Shown here piece after piece: positions 45,967 through 54,929 of a stretch of DNA of 64,000 bases (its first letter is position 1; the number at the start of each line of letters is the position of its first letter). The notes beneath the pieces were generated by a model. It saw only the letters and a list, made by a program, of their open reading frames with translations. It did no database searches and was not told the DNA's origin. This DNA comes from Bacillota bacterium (GTDB lineage Bacteria; Bacillota; Clostridia; Acetivibrionales; DTU013). A program made the translations under genes and the position numbers. Location of the stretch: positions 1 through 64,000 of the forward strand of contig JAEZRE010000007.1 in assembly GCA_023412915.1 (NCBI GenBank), written 5' to 3'.

Positions 45967-46009
45967 GGTAAACAAAAGATAACGAAGTAAAATCATGTTG
46001 ATAGTAATG
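45967..46009 (+). promoter_or_regulatory. Shared upstream element, copy 2
   Basis: Begins GGTAAACAAAAGATAACGAA and ends ATAGTAATG, aligning ungapped with 38973-39015. The core GATAACG (45978) is 47 bp before TATAAT at 46025-46030, the same distance as in copy 1. Confidence 0.65.
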
Positions 46010-46024
46010 CAAATGCGGTAATTT

Positions 46025-46030
46025 TATAAT
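46025..46030 (+). promoter_or_regulatory. -10 box of the first GH51 operon
   Basis: TATAAT with no good -35; the aligned ATAGTAA (46001-46007) lies at -35 distance as in copy 1. Confidence 0.6.
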
Positions 46031-46075
46031 GTTAATAGAAGCGAATTATACAAAAGATCGTGTGAGGTGACCTGC

Positions 46076-47557
46076 GTGATACGAATGGCATTGGATACGG
46101 AAAATAAAATAGGAAAGATCAATAAAAACATATACGGTCACTTTGCAGAGCACCTTGGACGCTGTATTTATGAAGGTATGTGGGTCGGAAAGGAATCCTC
46201 GGTTCCAAACACGGACGGTCTGCGCAATGATGTCGTCAATGCGCTGAGAGCTTTGAAAATTCCTGTCCTGCGCTGGCCGGGCGGATGCTTTGCTGACATA
46301 TACCACTGGAAAGATGGGATAGGGCCATATGAGAAGCGGCCCAGAATATTGAACTCTCACTGGGGCGGCGTAGTGGAAAATAACCACTTCGGTACACATG
46401 AGTTTTTCCGCCTTTGTGAATTGACAGGAGCAGAACCGTACATCTGCGGCAATCTCGGAAGCGGCACCGTGCAGGAGATGCAGGAGTGGGTCGAATACAT
46501 GACCTTCGACGGTGAGTCGCCCATGACCGAACTGAGAAAGAAGAACGGCAGGCAGGAGCCCTGGAAACTGACCTATTTTGGTGTAGGCAACGAAAATTGG
46601 GGCTGCGGCGGAGGAATGCGCGCCGAATATTATGCGGATGAATACCGCAGATATGCCACTTATGTTAGAAGCTTCGGAGATAACAAAATATATAAGATAG
46701 CCGGCGGTGCGTCGGTAGACGATTATCACTGGACGGAAGTGCTGATGAGGGAAGCCGGAAGCAGAATGGACGGTCTGAGCCTTCATTATTATACGAGGAC
46801 CGCAAAGGACGACTGGTCCATAAAGGGATCGGCCGTTGAATTTACTGAAAAAGAATGGTATTCCGTCATGCAGAGTGCGTTTTACATGGAGGAACTCGTA
46901 AATAGACATTCGAGCATCATGGACCGTTATGATCCGGAGAAAAAGGTAGGGCTGATTGTGGATGAGTGGGGTACGTGGTTCGATGTCGAACCCGGAACGA
47001 ATCCGGGATTCCTGTACCAGCAGAATACTCTCAGGGATGCGTTGGTCGCCGGGATCCACCTGAATCTCTTCAACAACCATTGTGACAGGGTTCAAATGGC
47101 AAGTCTCGCTCAGACGGTAAATGTGCTTCAGTCGGTAGTGTTGACTGAAGGTGAAAGGTTGCTCCTGACTCCGACCTATCATGTGTTCGATATGTTCAAG
47201 GTGCATCAGGATTCGGACCTTCTGCCGCTTACAACGGATTGCGGAGAATACAGGCTGAACGGGCAGTCGATACCGCAGATCAGCGCATCCGCATCTGTCG
47301 ACGCCGAGAACAGGATCAATATTTCGCTATGCAACCTGAATCCTGCCGGAACTGCCGAAATAACCTGTTCATTCAGCGGGAGAAACTATTCCCGCGTTAG
47401 CGGAAACATACTGACGGCCTCGTTAATGAACGCGCACAACACGTTTGAAAATCCAGAGACCGTGAAACCTGTTCCGTTCAAAGGGGCTGCATTCAAAGAC
47501 GGCGAACTGAGCGTTTCGTTGCCGCCCAAGTCTGTTACCGTGCTAACTGTAGAATAG
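46076..47557 (+). CDS. GH51 alpha-L-arabinofuranosidase, copy 1
   Basis: Retaining TIM-barrel arabinofuranosidase with C-terminal beta-sandwich. Acid/base E173 in GVGNENWG and nucleophile E297 in LIVDEWGTW; LRWPGGCFAD and NNHFGTHEF are family motifs. Start GTG 46076 with GAGGTGA five bases upstream; another GTG at 46067 overlaps that site. 493 residues, cytoplasmic. About half identical by eye to the second GH51 at 51518. Leads the permease block. Confidence 0.94.
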   Translation: MIRMALDTENKIGKINKNIYGHFAEHLGRCIYEGMWVGKESSVPNTDGLRNDVVNALRALKIPVLRWPGGCFADIYHWKDGIGPYEKRPRILNSHWGGVVENNHFGTHEFFRLCELTGAEPYICGNLGSGTVQEMQEWVEYMTFDGESPMTELRKKNGRQEPWKLTYFGVGNENWGCGGGMRAEYYADEYRRYATYVRSFGDNKIYKIAGGASVDDYHWTEVLMREAGSRMDGLSLHYYTRTAKDDWSIKGSAVEFTEKEWYSVMQSAFYMEELVNRHSSIMDRYDPEKKVGLIVDEWGTWFDVEPGTNPGFLYQQNTLRDALVAGIHLNLFNNHCDRVQMASLAQTVNVLQSVVLTEGERLLLTPTYHVFDMFKVHQDSDLLPLTTDCGEYRLNGQSIPQISASASVDAENRINISLCNLNPAGTAEITCSFSGRNYSRVSGNILTASLMNAHNTFENPETVKPVPFKGAAFKDGELSVSLPPKSVTVLTVE

Positions 47558-47623
47558 CAGTTAATATCTGGTATTTGCCTGTCTTTTATATATTAAAAAT
47601 TCCAATTAGAAAAGGGTGACATA

Positions 47624-48547
47624 ATGCAATCAATTAGACACAGCAGCAAGAAAGGCGCGGGGTTTAAGAAGTTTCTGTATATATTGCCATTCATGGCAAT
47701 ACTTGCAGTCTTTGCTTATTATCCGCTATATGGGTGGATCTATGCATTCTTTGACTATATGCCGCCGATCCCTCTGTCAAAGTCGCCGTTTGTAGGTTTA
47801 ATGTGGTTCCGTTCCCTTGTTGAGAACCCGGTAAAGATCAACCAGATTTTACAGGTGCTCAAGAATACTTTCGGGATGAGCGGTCTGAATATTTTGTTCT
47901 CCTGGCTCCCCATGCTTTTTGCCATATTCCTGAACGAAATCAAAAGCATGCGTTACAGGAAGTTGGTACAGACCGTAACTACACTTCCGAACTTCATCAG
48001 CTGGGTACTGGTATATTCGCTGGCCTTCTCCATGTTCTCGAGCGAAGGTATGCTGAACGGTATGTTAAGGCAGCTGGGAATTGCGTCAGCTCCGGTCCTG
48101 TTCCTGCAGGATTCCACACATGTCTGGATAACGATGTGGGCATGGTTCACCTGGAAGTCGTTGGGCTGGTCGGCCATAATGTATATCGCGGCGATCACGG
48201 GAATTGACGAATCGCTCTACGAAGCAGCCCATGTAGATGGCGCCACAAGGATGCAGGTAATACGTTATGTTACTTTACCGAGCCTGCTGCCGACATATTT
48301 TGTTCTGCTGATGCTTCAGATAGCAAGCTTCCTGAACAATGGAATGGAGCAGTATTTCGTGTTCCAGAATGCATTCAACAAAGATACCATACAGGTTTTG
48401 GACCTCTATGTATTCAACATGGCGATGGGAGGCGGAAGTTATTCCGTTTCAGCCGCTATAAGCATGCTGAAGAGTTTGATCAGCGTTGTGCTTCTGTTTT
48501 CAGTAAACGGTTTATCCAAACTATTCAGAAAGGAGAGCATTGTATGA
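47624..48547 (+). CDS. ABC importer permease (LplB type)
   Basis: Six spans, first at ~15-35; the EAA loop reads DESLYEAAHVDGATRMQVIRY. Together with the next gene it forms the membrane channel of a large-oligosaccharide importer of the YtcP/LplBC kind. 307 residues. AAAGGGTGA precedes the ATG. The stop overlaps the next start by 4 bp. No ATPase nearby. Confidence 0.94.
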   Translation: MQSIRHSSKKGAGFKKFLYILPFMAILAVFAYYPLYGWIYAFFDYMPPIPLSKSPFVGLMWFRSLVENPVKINQILQVLKNTFGMSGLNILFSWLPMLFAIFLNEIKSMRYRKLVQTVTTLPNFISWVLVYSLAFSMFSSEGMLNGMLRQLGIASAPVLFLQDSTHVWITMWAWFTWKSLGWSAIMYIAAITGIDESLYEAAHVDGATRMQVIRYVTLPSLLPTYFVLLMLQIASFLNNGMEQYFVFQNAFNKDTIQVLDLYVFNMAMGGGSYSVSAAISMLKSLISVVLLFSVNGLSKLFRKESIV

Positions 48548-49512
48548 GCAGCAAAGCATCAGGTCTGGCACGAAATGAAAAAGTGCCGGGCGGCAATTTG
48601 AAAAAAAAGATTAATATGCAGAACAGTGCCTCCGACAATATGATCTCTGCTTTGACTTATGTTCTGTTCGCGCTTTTTGCCATCATTTGCATATACCCGT
48701 TTTACTATATCATTATAAATACCATTAGTGCGAACGACATCAGCTCCAGAGGAGATATCATATTCCTGCCGCAGCAGATACATTTCCAGAACTACTCGGA
48801 CGTGTTCAAAATACCGGGGCTCTGGGATGCCACAGTGATATCGGTGGGCAGGACACTGATAGGAACGGTATTGACCGTGGGAGCTTCCGCCTTCCTTGGA
48901 TTCATGTTCTCACAGGAGGATATGTGGGCCAGAAAGTTCTGGTACAGATTCACCATAATTACCATGTATTTTAATGCGGGCATAATTCCATGGTACCTTA
49001 CGATGAGGTCGCTGCACCTGACGAACAATTTCCTGGCATATATACTGCCCGCGATCGTATCACCGTTTTTCATCATTCTGGTTAAGACCTTCGTGGAATC
49101 AACGCCGAGGGAACTGCAGCAGGCGGCTGAAATAGACGGGGCGGGGATAATGACCTTCTTCTTCGCTATCATGCTGCCGATTATAAAGCCCATATTGGCC
49201 ACCGTTGCCATATTTGCGGCAGTAGGGCAGTGGAACTCCTTCCAGGACACCCTGCTGCTGGTTACCGACAACAAGCTGTACAGTCTGCAGTTCATACTGT
49301 ACAACTATATAAATCAGGCAAGTTCGCTATCCACGCTGGTAAACCTTCAAAACAGCGGATCTACCGTAATGCAGAGCCTTGCAACAAAGCAGACGACCAC
49401 ATCGGTCCGCATGACTGTTACGATTATCGTCGTAGCGCCGATAATGCTGGTTTATCCAATTTTCCAAAGGTTCTTTGTCAAAGGGATTATGATTGGCGCC
49501 GTAAAGGGATAA
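48544..49512 (+). CDS. ABC importer permease (LplC/YtcP type)
   Basis: Second channel subunit, with the EAA loop PRELQQAAEIDGAGIMTFF and the typical C-terminus GIMIGAVKG. 322 residues with ~6 spans, and a polar cytoplasmic N-terminus of ~35 residues. ATGA overlap with the upstream permease. Followed after 44 bp by the binding-protein gene. Confidence 0.94.
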   Translation: MSSKASGLARNEKVPGGNLKKKINMQNSASDNMISALTYVLFALFAIICIYPFYYIIINTISANDISSRGDIIFLPQQIHFQNYSDVFKIPGLWDATVISVGRTLIGTVLTVGASAFLGFMFSQEDMWARKFWYRFTIITMYFNAGIIPWYLTMRSLHLTNNFLAYILPAIVSPFFIILVKTFVESTPRELQQAAEIDGAGIMTFFFAIMLPIIKPILATVAIFAAVGQWNSFQDTLLLVTDNKLYSLQFILYNYINQASSLSTLVNLQNSGSTVMQSLATKQTTTSVRMTVTIIVVAPIMLVYPIFQRFFVKGIMIGAVKG

Positions 49513-49556
49513 AACGCCGTTATAATAAAACAATATATCCAAAGGGAGGATTTAAA

Positions 49557-51338
49557 ATGAGAAACAAAGCAGTAAAGAAATCTTTGTTGTTAGTGTTTGC
49601 ATGCCTGTTCCTGTTATCGGCAGTGCTTACAGGCTGCGGAGGAACTTCGCAGAACTCAGGCAATGAGAATACTGCTGCTAACTCAGGTACTGCTCCGGCA
49701 CAATCGACCAGTGCAGCTATAGATCATAGTCAGGTACTGACAATTGATGTATACGACAACGCAGCAAACTACCAGGGTGAACAGACAGGCTGGTATGGCA
49801 AGATACTCAAGGACAAGTTCAACCTCAAGCTGAACATTCTTGCTCCTCAGGTAGCAGGTGATACGCTTTACAAGACAAGATCTGCAGCAGGAAACCTCGG
49901 AGACCTGCTCGTCATCGACAACAGCCAGTTGGAAGAATTGATACCCGCAGGTCTTATTATGGATATATCGGACCTGGTTAAAAACTCTTCGAACCTGTCG
50001 AAGTACGTTGACAACCATTTCCTGCCTTTCAACAAGGCGTTTGACAAGGTAAACCCGGATGGCAAGATATATGCGATGCCGACGTTTGAAGCAGACACCT
50101 CTCCGACGACCTTCTCGGAAGAAATTCCGTATTCAAGTCCGATTATGCCCTGGGATTATTACAAGGGTGTAGGCGCCCCTCAGGTAAACAATCTGAGTGA
50201 CCTCCTCAACACTCTGAAGGCTATGCATGACAAATATCCCAAGACTCCCGACGGAAAGACTATTGTTCCGATCACGCTGTGGAAGGATTGGGACGGCGGC
50301 AGCATGGAAAACGTACGTTGGCTCTCGAACTGGTATGGATATCAGCAGCCCGACGGAACCTCTTCCATTCAGTTGAACGCAAAAGGCGATATAGTTCCGC
50401 TGTCCGACGACAACAGCATGTACAAAAAGATATTGAAGTTCTATTATGACGCAAACAAGATGGGCCTCGTAGACCCTGACTCAGCATCACAGGATTGGAA
50501 CAAGGTCTCTGAAAAGCTGACCAACAAGCAGGTTCTGCTTCTTTGGTACTCATGGCAGAGAGGTTTCTACAACTCCATTGAAAGAGGCAAAAACGGAGAC
50601 GGTAATGTTTCCATTCCGATAGGTGACTCTCATATAATCCAGAACTCCGACGCTTACTATGGCGACGGCAGAGTGTTCGCACTCGGTTCAAAAGCAAAAG
50701 ATCCCCAGAGGATAATGGAATTCCTGGATTGGTATGTATCGCCGGAAGGCCTGCGTTACTACACGAACGGCTTTGAAGGCTTCAACTATGAAAAGACTGC
50801 CGACGGCAAGCTCAAGCTGACAGAAGTCGGACAGACCGCTTTCCAGAAGAATACTCCCGTACCGGCTGAATTCGGCGGCGGCGGATACCAGGACGGACAG
50901 TGCAAGATCAACAGCATGATCATGAGCGATTTCGTCAAGGATCCTGATACAGGCGAGTTCTACAACAACAATTACTGGAGCAGCACGATCGAAGCAAACA
51001 AGACTCAGCTCACAACCGAATGGCAGGCTAAGTTCGGCGCAACAAACGCAACCGAGTACTACCAGAAGAACAAAATGATCGACATCGTGCCGAATATCAA
51101 CACAAGTCTGGGATCGGATTCTTCAGATATCAAGAATAAGAGAAGCCAGACCTCCGAACTTGTAAAGAACACATCCTGGAAGATGATATTCGCGAAAAAC
51201 GAAGCGGAATTCAACCAGCTGTGGGATAAGATGAAGACCGATCTCGATGGTCTCGGATGGAAAGACGTAGTTGCAGCAGATACCGCAAAAGCTCAGAAGA
51301 TAGTCAAGATGCGCGCAGATGCAACTGCAAGCAAGTAA
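49557..51338 (+). CDS. Solute-binding lipoprotein of the LplBC importer
   Basis: MRNKAVKKSLLLVFACLFLL signal, lipobox LTGC (Cys27), then a Ser/Thr/Ala linker and the family-1 sugar-binding fold. AAAGGGAGGA sits seven bases before ATG 49557; the frame extends upstream to 49230 only as a reading-frame accident over the permease gene. 593 residues. High Asn/Lys/Thr content and preferred codons suggest strong expression. A terminator follows at 51366-51394. Confidence 0.93.
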   Translation: MRNKAVKKSLLLVFACLFLLSAVLTGCGGTSQNSGNENTAANSGTAPAQSTSAAIDHSQVLTIDVYDNAANYQGEQTGWYGKILKDKFNLKLNILAPQVAGDTLYKTRSAAGNLGDLLVIDNSQLEELIPAGLIMDISDLVKNSSNLSKYVDNHFLPFNKAFDKVNPDGKIYAMPTFEADTSPTTFSEEIPYSSPIMPWDYYKGVGAPQVNNLSDLLNTLKAMHDKYPKTPDGKTIVPITLWKDWDGGSMENVRWLSNWYGYQQPDGTSSIQLNAKGDIVPLSDDNSMYKKILKFYYDANKMGLVDPDSASQDWNKVSEKLTNKQVLLLWYSWQRGFYNSIERGKNGDGNVSIPIGDSHIIQNSDAYYGDGRVFALGSKAKDPQRIMEFLDWYVSPEGLRYYTNGFEGFNYEKTADGKLKLTEVGQTAFQKNTPVPAEFGGGGYQDGQCKINSMIMSDFVKDPDTGEFYNNNYWSSTIEANKTQLTTEWQAKFGATNATEYYQKNKMIDIVPNINTSLGSDSSDIKNKRSQTSELVKNTSWKMIFAKNEAEFNQLWDKMKTDLDGLGWKDVVAADTAKAQKIVKMRADATASK

Positions 51339-51365
51339 TGATTTTTAAAGCATAAAGATTGACAG

Positions 51366-51400
51366 GGGATATGTATTTATACAATACATATCCCTTATTT
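51366..51400 (+). terminator. Terminator after the importer block
   Basis: Perfect 12-bp arms GGGATATGTATT (51366-51377) and AATACATATCCC (51383-51394), loop TATAC, then TTATTT. Confidence 0.75.
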
Positions 51401-51429
51401 TCAAGTAGAATATAATATAGATAGTTTTT

Positions 51430-51459
51430 TTGCATAGATTTGGGCATAGATGATATTAT
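51430..51459 (+). promoter_or_regulatory. Promoter of the second GH51 block
   Basis: TTGCAT (51430-51435), 18 bp, TATTAT (51454-51459) with an extended TGA before the -10. The 43-bp element seen at the two other blocks is not present here. Confidence 0.5.
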
Positions 51460-51517
51460 ATTTATGCTTAATTTACATAAAAGCATCCCTGAAAATTTAT
51501 TGTATGAGGAGAAAGAC

Positions 51518-53008
51518 ATGAAAGCGATAATCGACCTGAGAAACAGGGGCAGCAAGATCGACAGGCACATTTACGGCCACTTTTCCGAACACCTCGGACG
51601 CTGTGTATACGGAGGCTATTGGGTAGGCGAGGACTTGGACATCCCTAACGTGAGAGGCATAAGATCGGATATAACGGAAGCAATGAAAGCGATCAAGGCT
51701 CCCAATATACGATGGCCCGGAGGGTGTTTCGCCGACGATTACAACTGGATGGACGGAATCGGGCCTAAGGAAAGCCGGCCTCCAATGATTAACGTCCACT
51801 GGGGGGGAGTACTGGAGAACAACCATTTTGGTACTCATGAATTCATGGATCTGTGCGAACAGATAGGATGCGAACCCTACATATGCGGAAATGTCGGCAG
51901 CGGCACTGTCCGTGAGATGAGAAACTGGGTGGAGTATCTGACGGACGACGGCAATTCACCCATGGCACAGCTCAGACGAAAAAACGGCAGGGACAGGGCA
52001 TGGGGGATAAGATTCTTTGGAATCGGAAATGAAAACTGGGGCTGCGGCGGCTTTATGAACGCCGATTATTACGCAAATGAATTCAAGAGATATGCGACAT
52101 ACGTAAAGAATTACAGGGGAATGGGTGAGACGAACTGGTGGCAGGTCCCTCCGCTTGTAAAGATCGCCGGAGGACACAATGCCGAGCATCTCGATTGGAC
52201 TGAAACGCTTATGCGTGAAGCGGGCAGGTTTATGGGGGGACTGTCGGTCCACTGCTATGTCAAGCCGGGCGAGGAATCGAACGGAACCGTATTTTCCAAA
52301 GACAGCTGGTATCAGACGGCGGTGAATACGTATGAAAAAGAAGCGCTGTTCAAACAGAACATGAGCATTATGGATTTCTACGACCCGGAGAAAAAAGTGG
52401 TCATGGCTGTCGACGAGTGGGGAATGTGGGTAGATAACGAGCCCGGGACGAACAACGCGTTCCTGTTCCAGCAAAACACCATGCGTTCGGCTATGAGCGC
52501 CGCACTGATGCTGCATACCTTCCAGAAGTATTCGGACCGTATCCGCCTGTGCAACCTGGCGCAGACCATCAATGTCCTGCAGTCCATCATCCTGACGGAA
52601 GGGGCAAAAATGGTAAAAACTCCGACATACCACGTTTTCGACCTGTTCAAGGGCCATCAGGATGCCGATTGGGTTCCTGTAACATGGGCGGAAAAACCGG
52701 AAGCCATAGACAGAGGACTGCCGAATGTTGATATTTCCGCATCCACGTCGGAGGATGGAAAAGCGTATCTAACGATAGTCAATCTGTCGGCAGACAGAAA
52801 CGCCTGCGTACGACTGAACTTCGCGCACATGAAGGCACTTAAAGCCCAGGGAAGGCTCATAAGCGGCGAGGTCACCGCACACAACACCTTTGACAAGCCG
52901 GATGCGGTCAATACCAGGGCTCTTGACAATATCAACGTTTCAGACGGAGAAGTGTCGGTTGAATTGCCTGCATGTGCGATTGCCGCCGTTGAAGTTGAAT
53001 TAGGCTGA
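51518..53008 (+). CDS. GH51 alpha-L-arabinofuranosidase, copy 2
   Basis: Same architecture as the copy at 46076: IRWPGGCFADDYNW, acid/base E172 in GIGNENWG and nucleophile E300 in AVDEWGMW. An extra Trp-rich segment (NWWQVPPLV) near 206-214 is absent from copy 1. ATG 51518 follows GAGGAG; the frame upstream to 51440 is unsupported. 496 residues, no signal peptide. First gene of the third block. Confidence 0.94.
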   Translation: MKAIIDLRNRGSKIDRHIYGHFSEHLGRCVYGGYWVGEDLDIPNVRGIRSDITEAMKAIKAPNIRWPGGCFADDYNWMDGIGPKESRPPMINVHWGGVLENNHFGTHEFMDLCEQIGCEPYICGNVGSGTVREMRNWVEYLTDDGNSPMAQLRRKNGRDRAWGIRFFGIGNENWGCGGFMNADYYANEFKRYATYVKNYRGMGETNWWQVPPLVKIAGGHNAEHLDWTETLMREAGRFMGGLSVHCYVKPGEESNGTVFSKDSWYQTAVNTYEKEALFKQNMSIMDFYDPEKKVVMAVDEWGMWVDNEPGTNNAFLFQQNTMRSAMSAALMLHTFQKYSDRIRLCNLAQTINVLQSIILTEGAKMVKTPTYHVFDLFKGHQDADWVPVTWAEKPEAIDRGLPNVDISASTSEDGKAYLTIVNLSADRNACVRLNFAHMKALKAQGRLISGEVTAHNTFDKPDAVNTRALDNINVSDGEVSVELPACAIAAVEVELG

Positions 53009-53086
53009 ACTGATTTATGGTAAAATAAGTTATATGGATATATGAAATATTCGAAAAAATTTTGTTAACGGGGTGTGAGGGCATAA

Positions 53087-53341
53087 TTGACTGAGGGTTG
53101 CCATGGCTGCTCTTCGAGCGTACACGTAAAAGACAGTGAAATAGAGGCGGAGATCAAAAGAGTAGTCGAATCCGGCGTGCCGCTGACAGACAGGGACGAG
53201 TATGAAAAAAGGCTGAAGGCCTGTAATAGCTGTGAACAGCTCATGTATGAGACTACGTGCATGAGCTGCGGATGTTTAATAAAAGTAAGAGCATTAAATG
53301 CTTTGCGCATTTGTCCGCACGCATCCGGAAGCAGATGGTAG
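53087..53341 (+). CDS. Small Cys-rich protein, probably zinc-binding
   Basis: TTG start at 53087 with GTGAGGG a few bases upstream. 84 residues with CHGC near the N-terminus and CNSC...CMSCGC in the second half, enough for one or two zinc sites; a helical stretch (DSEIEAEIKRVVESG) lies between. It resembles short Clostridia proteins of the DUF6171 kind, though I cannot confirm that. It overlaps nothing real; the next gene starts at 53391. Its presence in a glycosidase operon is unexplained. Confidence 0.65.
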   Translation: MTEGCHGCSSSVHVKDSEIEAEIKRVVESGVPLTDRDEYEKRLKACNSCEQLMYETTCMSCGCLIKVRALNALRICPHASGSRW

Positions 53342-53390
53342 CGGTCTTTTCTGCGAAGCCTGTATTTATGTTATAAGGAGGATTCACACA

Positions 53391-54896
53391 GTGAAAAGTA
53401 TTCAAGTACCGCTTACGGGAAAACCTTTCAAAAACAATGCCGCCTATTGTGTCGGAACTGGCAGAATGGGCCTGGCTCTCCAGAAGGAGTACGCAGAGCA
53501 TTTGAAAATAGTCCAGGAGTCCATACATTTCCGCTATATACGCGGTCATGGATTGTTTTGCGACGATGTCGGAATCTACCGTGAAACGGAGTTGGACGGG
53601 ATATCGTACCCCTTCTACAACTTCACGTATCTCGACCGCATCATGGACACCTACCTCGAAAACGGTATCAGGCCTTTCCTGGAACTGGGGTTTATGCCGG
53701 AAAAACTGAAGACGGGCGAACAGACGGTATTTTACTGGAAGGGCAATGTCACGCCCCCGTCGTCCTATGAAATATGGGCGGAGCTGATATGCGTGACACT
53801 GGAGCACCTGATCGACCGTTACGGAAGGGAAGAGGTCGTCACGTGGCCTGTTGAAGTGTGGAATGAGCCGAATATTCCGTTCTGGGCGGGCACTATGGAG
53901 GAATATTTCAAGCTTTATGATTATTCCGCCGCAGCCGTTAAAAAGGCCGACCCGCGTATACAGGTGGGAGGACCGGCTATCTGCGGCGTTGAAACGGAGA
54001 AGTGGCTGAGGGCTTTCTTCGAGCACTGCATACGGAACAATTCACCGCTGGATTTCATCACGCGGCACTGCTATACTGCTAATCCGACGACTGCACGCGG
54101 ACACTACATATATCACACGGTAAATGAGCCGACACGTATGATCGACGAATTGAAGGAAACCCGGGCTATAATGGCGGATTACCCGCGTATTGCAAATATG
54201 CCGCTTCATATCACGGAATTCAACAGCTCATACAACCCGCTTTGCCCCGTTCACGACACCGATTTCCATGCCCCATATATAGCCCGTATACTGAGTGAGG
54301 CCGGAGAGTATGCGGACTCCTATTCGTATTGGACCTTCAGCGATGTATTCGAAGAGGCGGATGTGCCAAAATCCATATTTCACGGAGGCTTCGGCCTTGT
54401 CGCGCTGAATTCGATCAAGAAACCTACCTTCTACGCTTTTGAATTTTTTGCAAAGGCGGGAGAAGAGTTGCTTTACAGGGACGAGCACCTGATCGTTACC
54501 AAAAAGAGCGACAGGTACGTGATCATCGGATGGAACTGGCACGATATGCGCGATCATAAAACTACAGCCGATGAAAGCTATGCTTTATCGCTGCCCTCCA
54601 TGGGAGATCAGGCAATGCTTGTGAAGAAGGAAGTGGGCGGTTCCTGTGCAAACCCGATGCAGACCTGGAGCAACCTCGGTAAACCGAGAAGCTTGAACAG
54701 CGAACAGAAAAAGCTGCTGCAGGCATCGTCCGAGCCGCTTCAGACGGACGCCAAGCTGTTTGCCCGGGGTGGAAAGTATGAAGTTGAACTCTCGATTCCC
54801 TGCAATCACCTGGTAATGCTCGAAATCATGCCGGTGAAAGATGAGACCGGTACGTATCTGGGTTATGATCCGGAAGAGTTTTACGGACTGAAATAA
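53391..54896 (+). CDS. GH39 beta-xylosidase-like enzyme
   Basis: Retaining GH39 TIM barrel: SIHFRYIRGHG opening strand, acid/base E159 in EVWNEPNI, nucleophile E276 in LHITEFNSSY, and a C-terminal sandwich. GTG 53391 with AAGGAGG about ten bases before it gives 501 residues; upstream in-frame sequence overlaps the Cys-rich gene. No signal peptide. Expected to remove xylose from xylo-oligosaccharides freed of arabinose by GH51/GH127. Confidence 0.92.
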   Translation: MKSIQVPLTGKPFKNNAAYCVGTGRMGLALQKEYAEHLKIVQESIHFRYIRGHGLFCDDVGIYRETELDGISYPFYNFTYLDRIMDTYLENGIRPFLELGFMPEKLKTGEQTVFYWKGNVTPPSSYEIWAELICVTLEHLIDRYGREEVVTWPVEVWNEPNIPFWAGTMEEYFKLYDYSAAAVKKADPRIQVGGPAICGVETEKWLRAFFEHCIRNNSPLDFITRHCYTANPTTARGHYIYHTVNEPTRMIDELKETRAIMADYPRIANMPLHITEFNSSYNPLCPVHDTDFHAPYIARILSEAGEYADSYSYWTFSDVFEEADVPKSIFHGGFGLVALNSIKKPTFYAFEFFAKAGEELLYRDEHLIVTKKSDRYVIIGWNWHDMRDHKTTADESYALSLPSMGDQAMLVKKEVGGSCANPMQTWSNLGKPRSLNSEQKKLLQASSEPLQTDAKLFARGGKYEVELSIPCNHLVMLEIMPVKDETGTYLGYDPEEFYGLK

Positions 54897-54929
54897 TATA
54901 CTGATAAAGCTTCTGAAAGGATGAATGAA

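Noticed and set aside
46046..47206. 386-codon minus-strand frame opposite the first GH51 gene
   Set aside because: Antisense shadow; GH51 motifs on the plus strand are complete.
49230..49556. Long N-terminal extension of the second binding protein
   Set aside because: It runs out of frame over the upstream permease gene; the signal peptide and ribosome site place the start at 49557.
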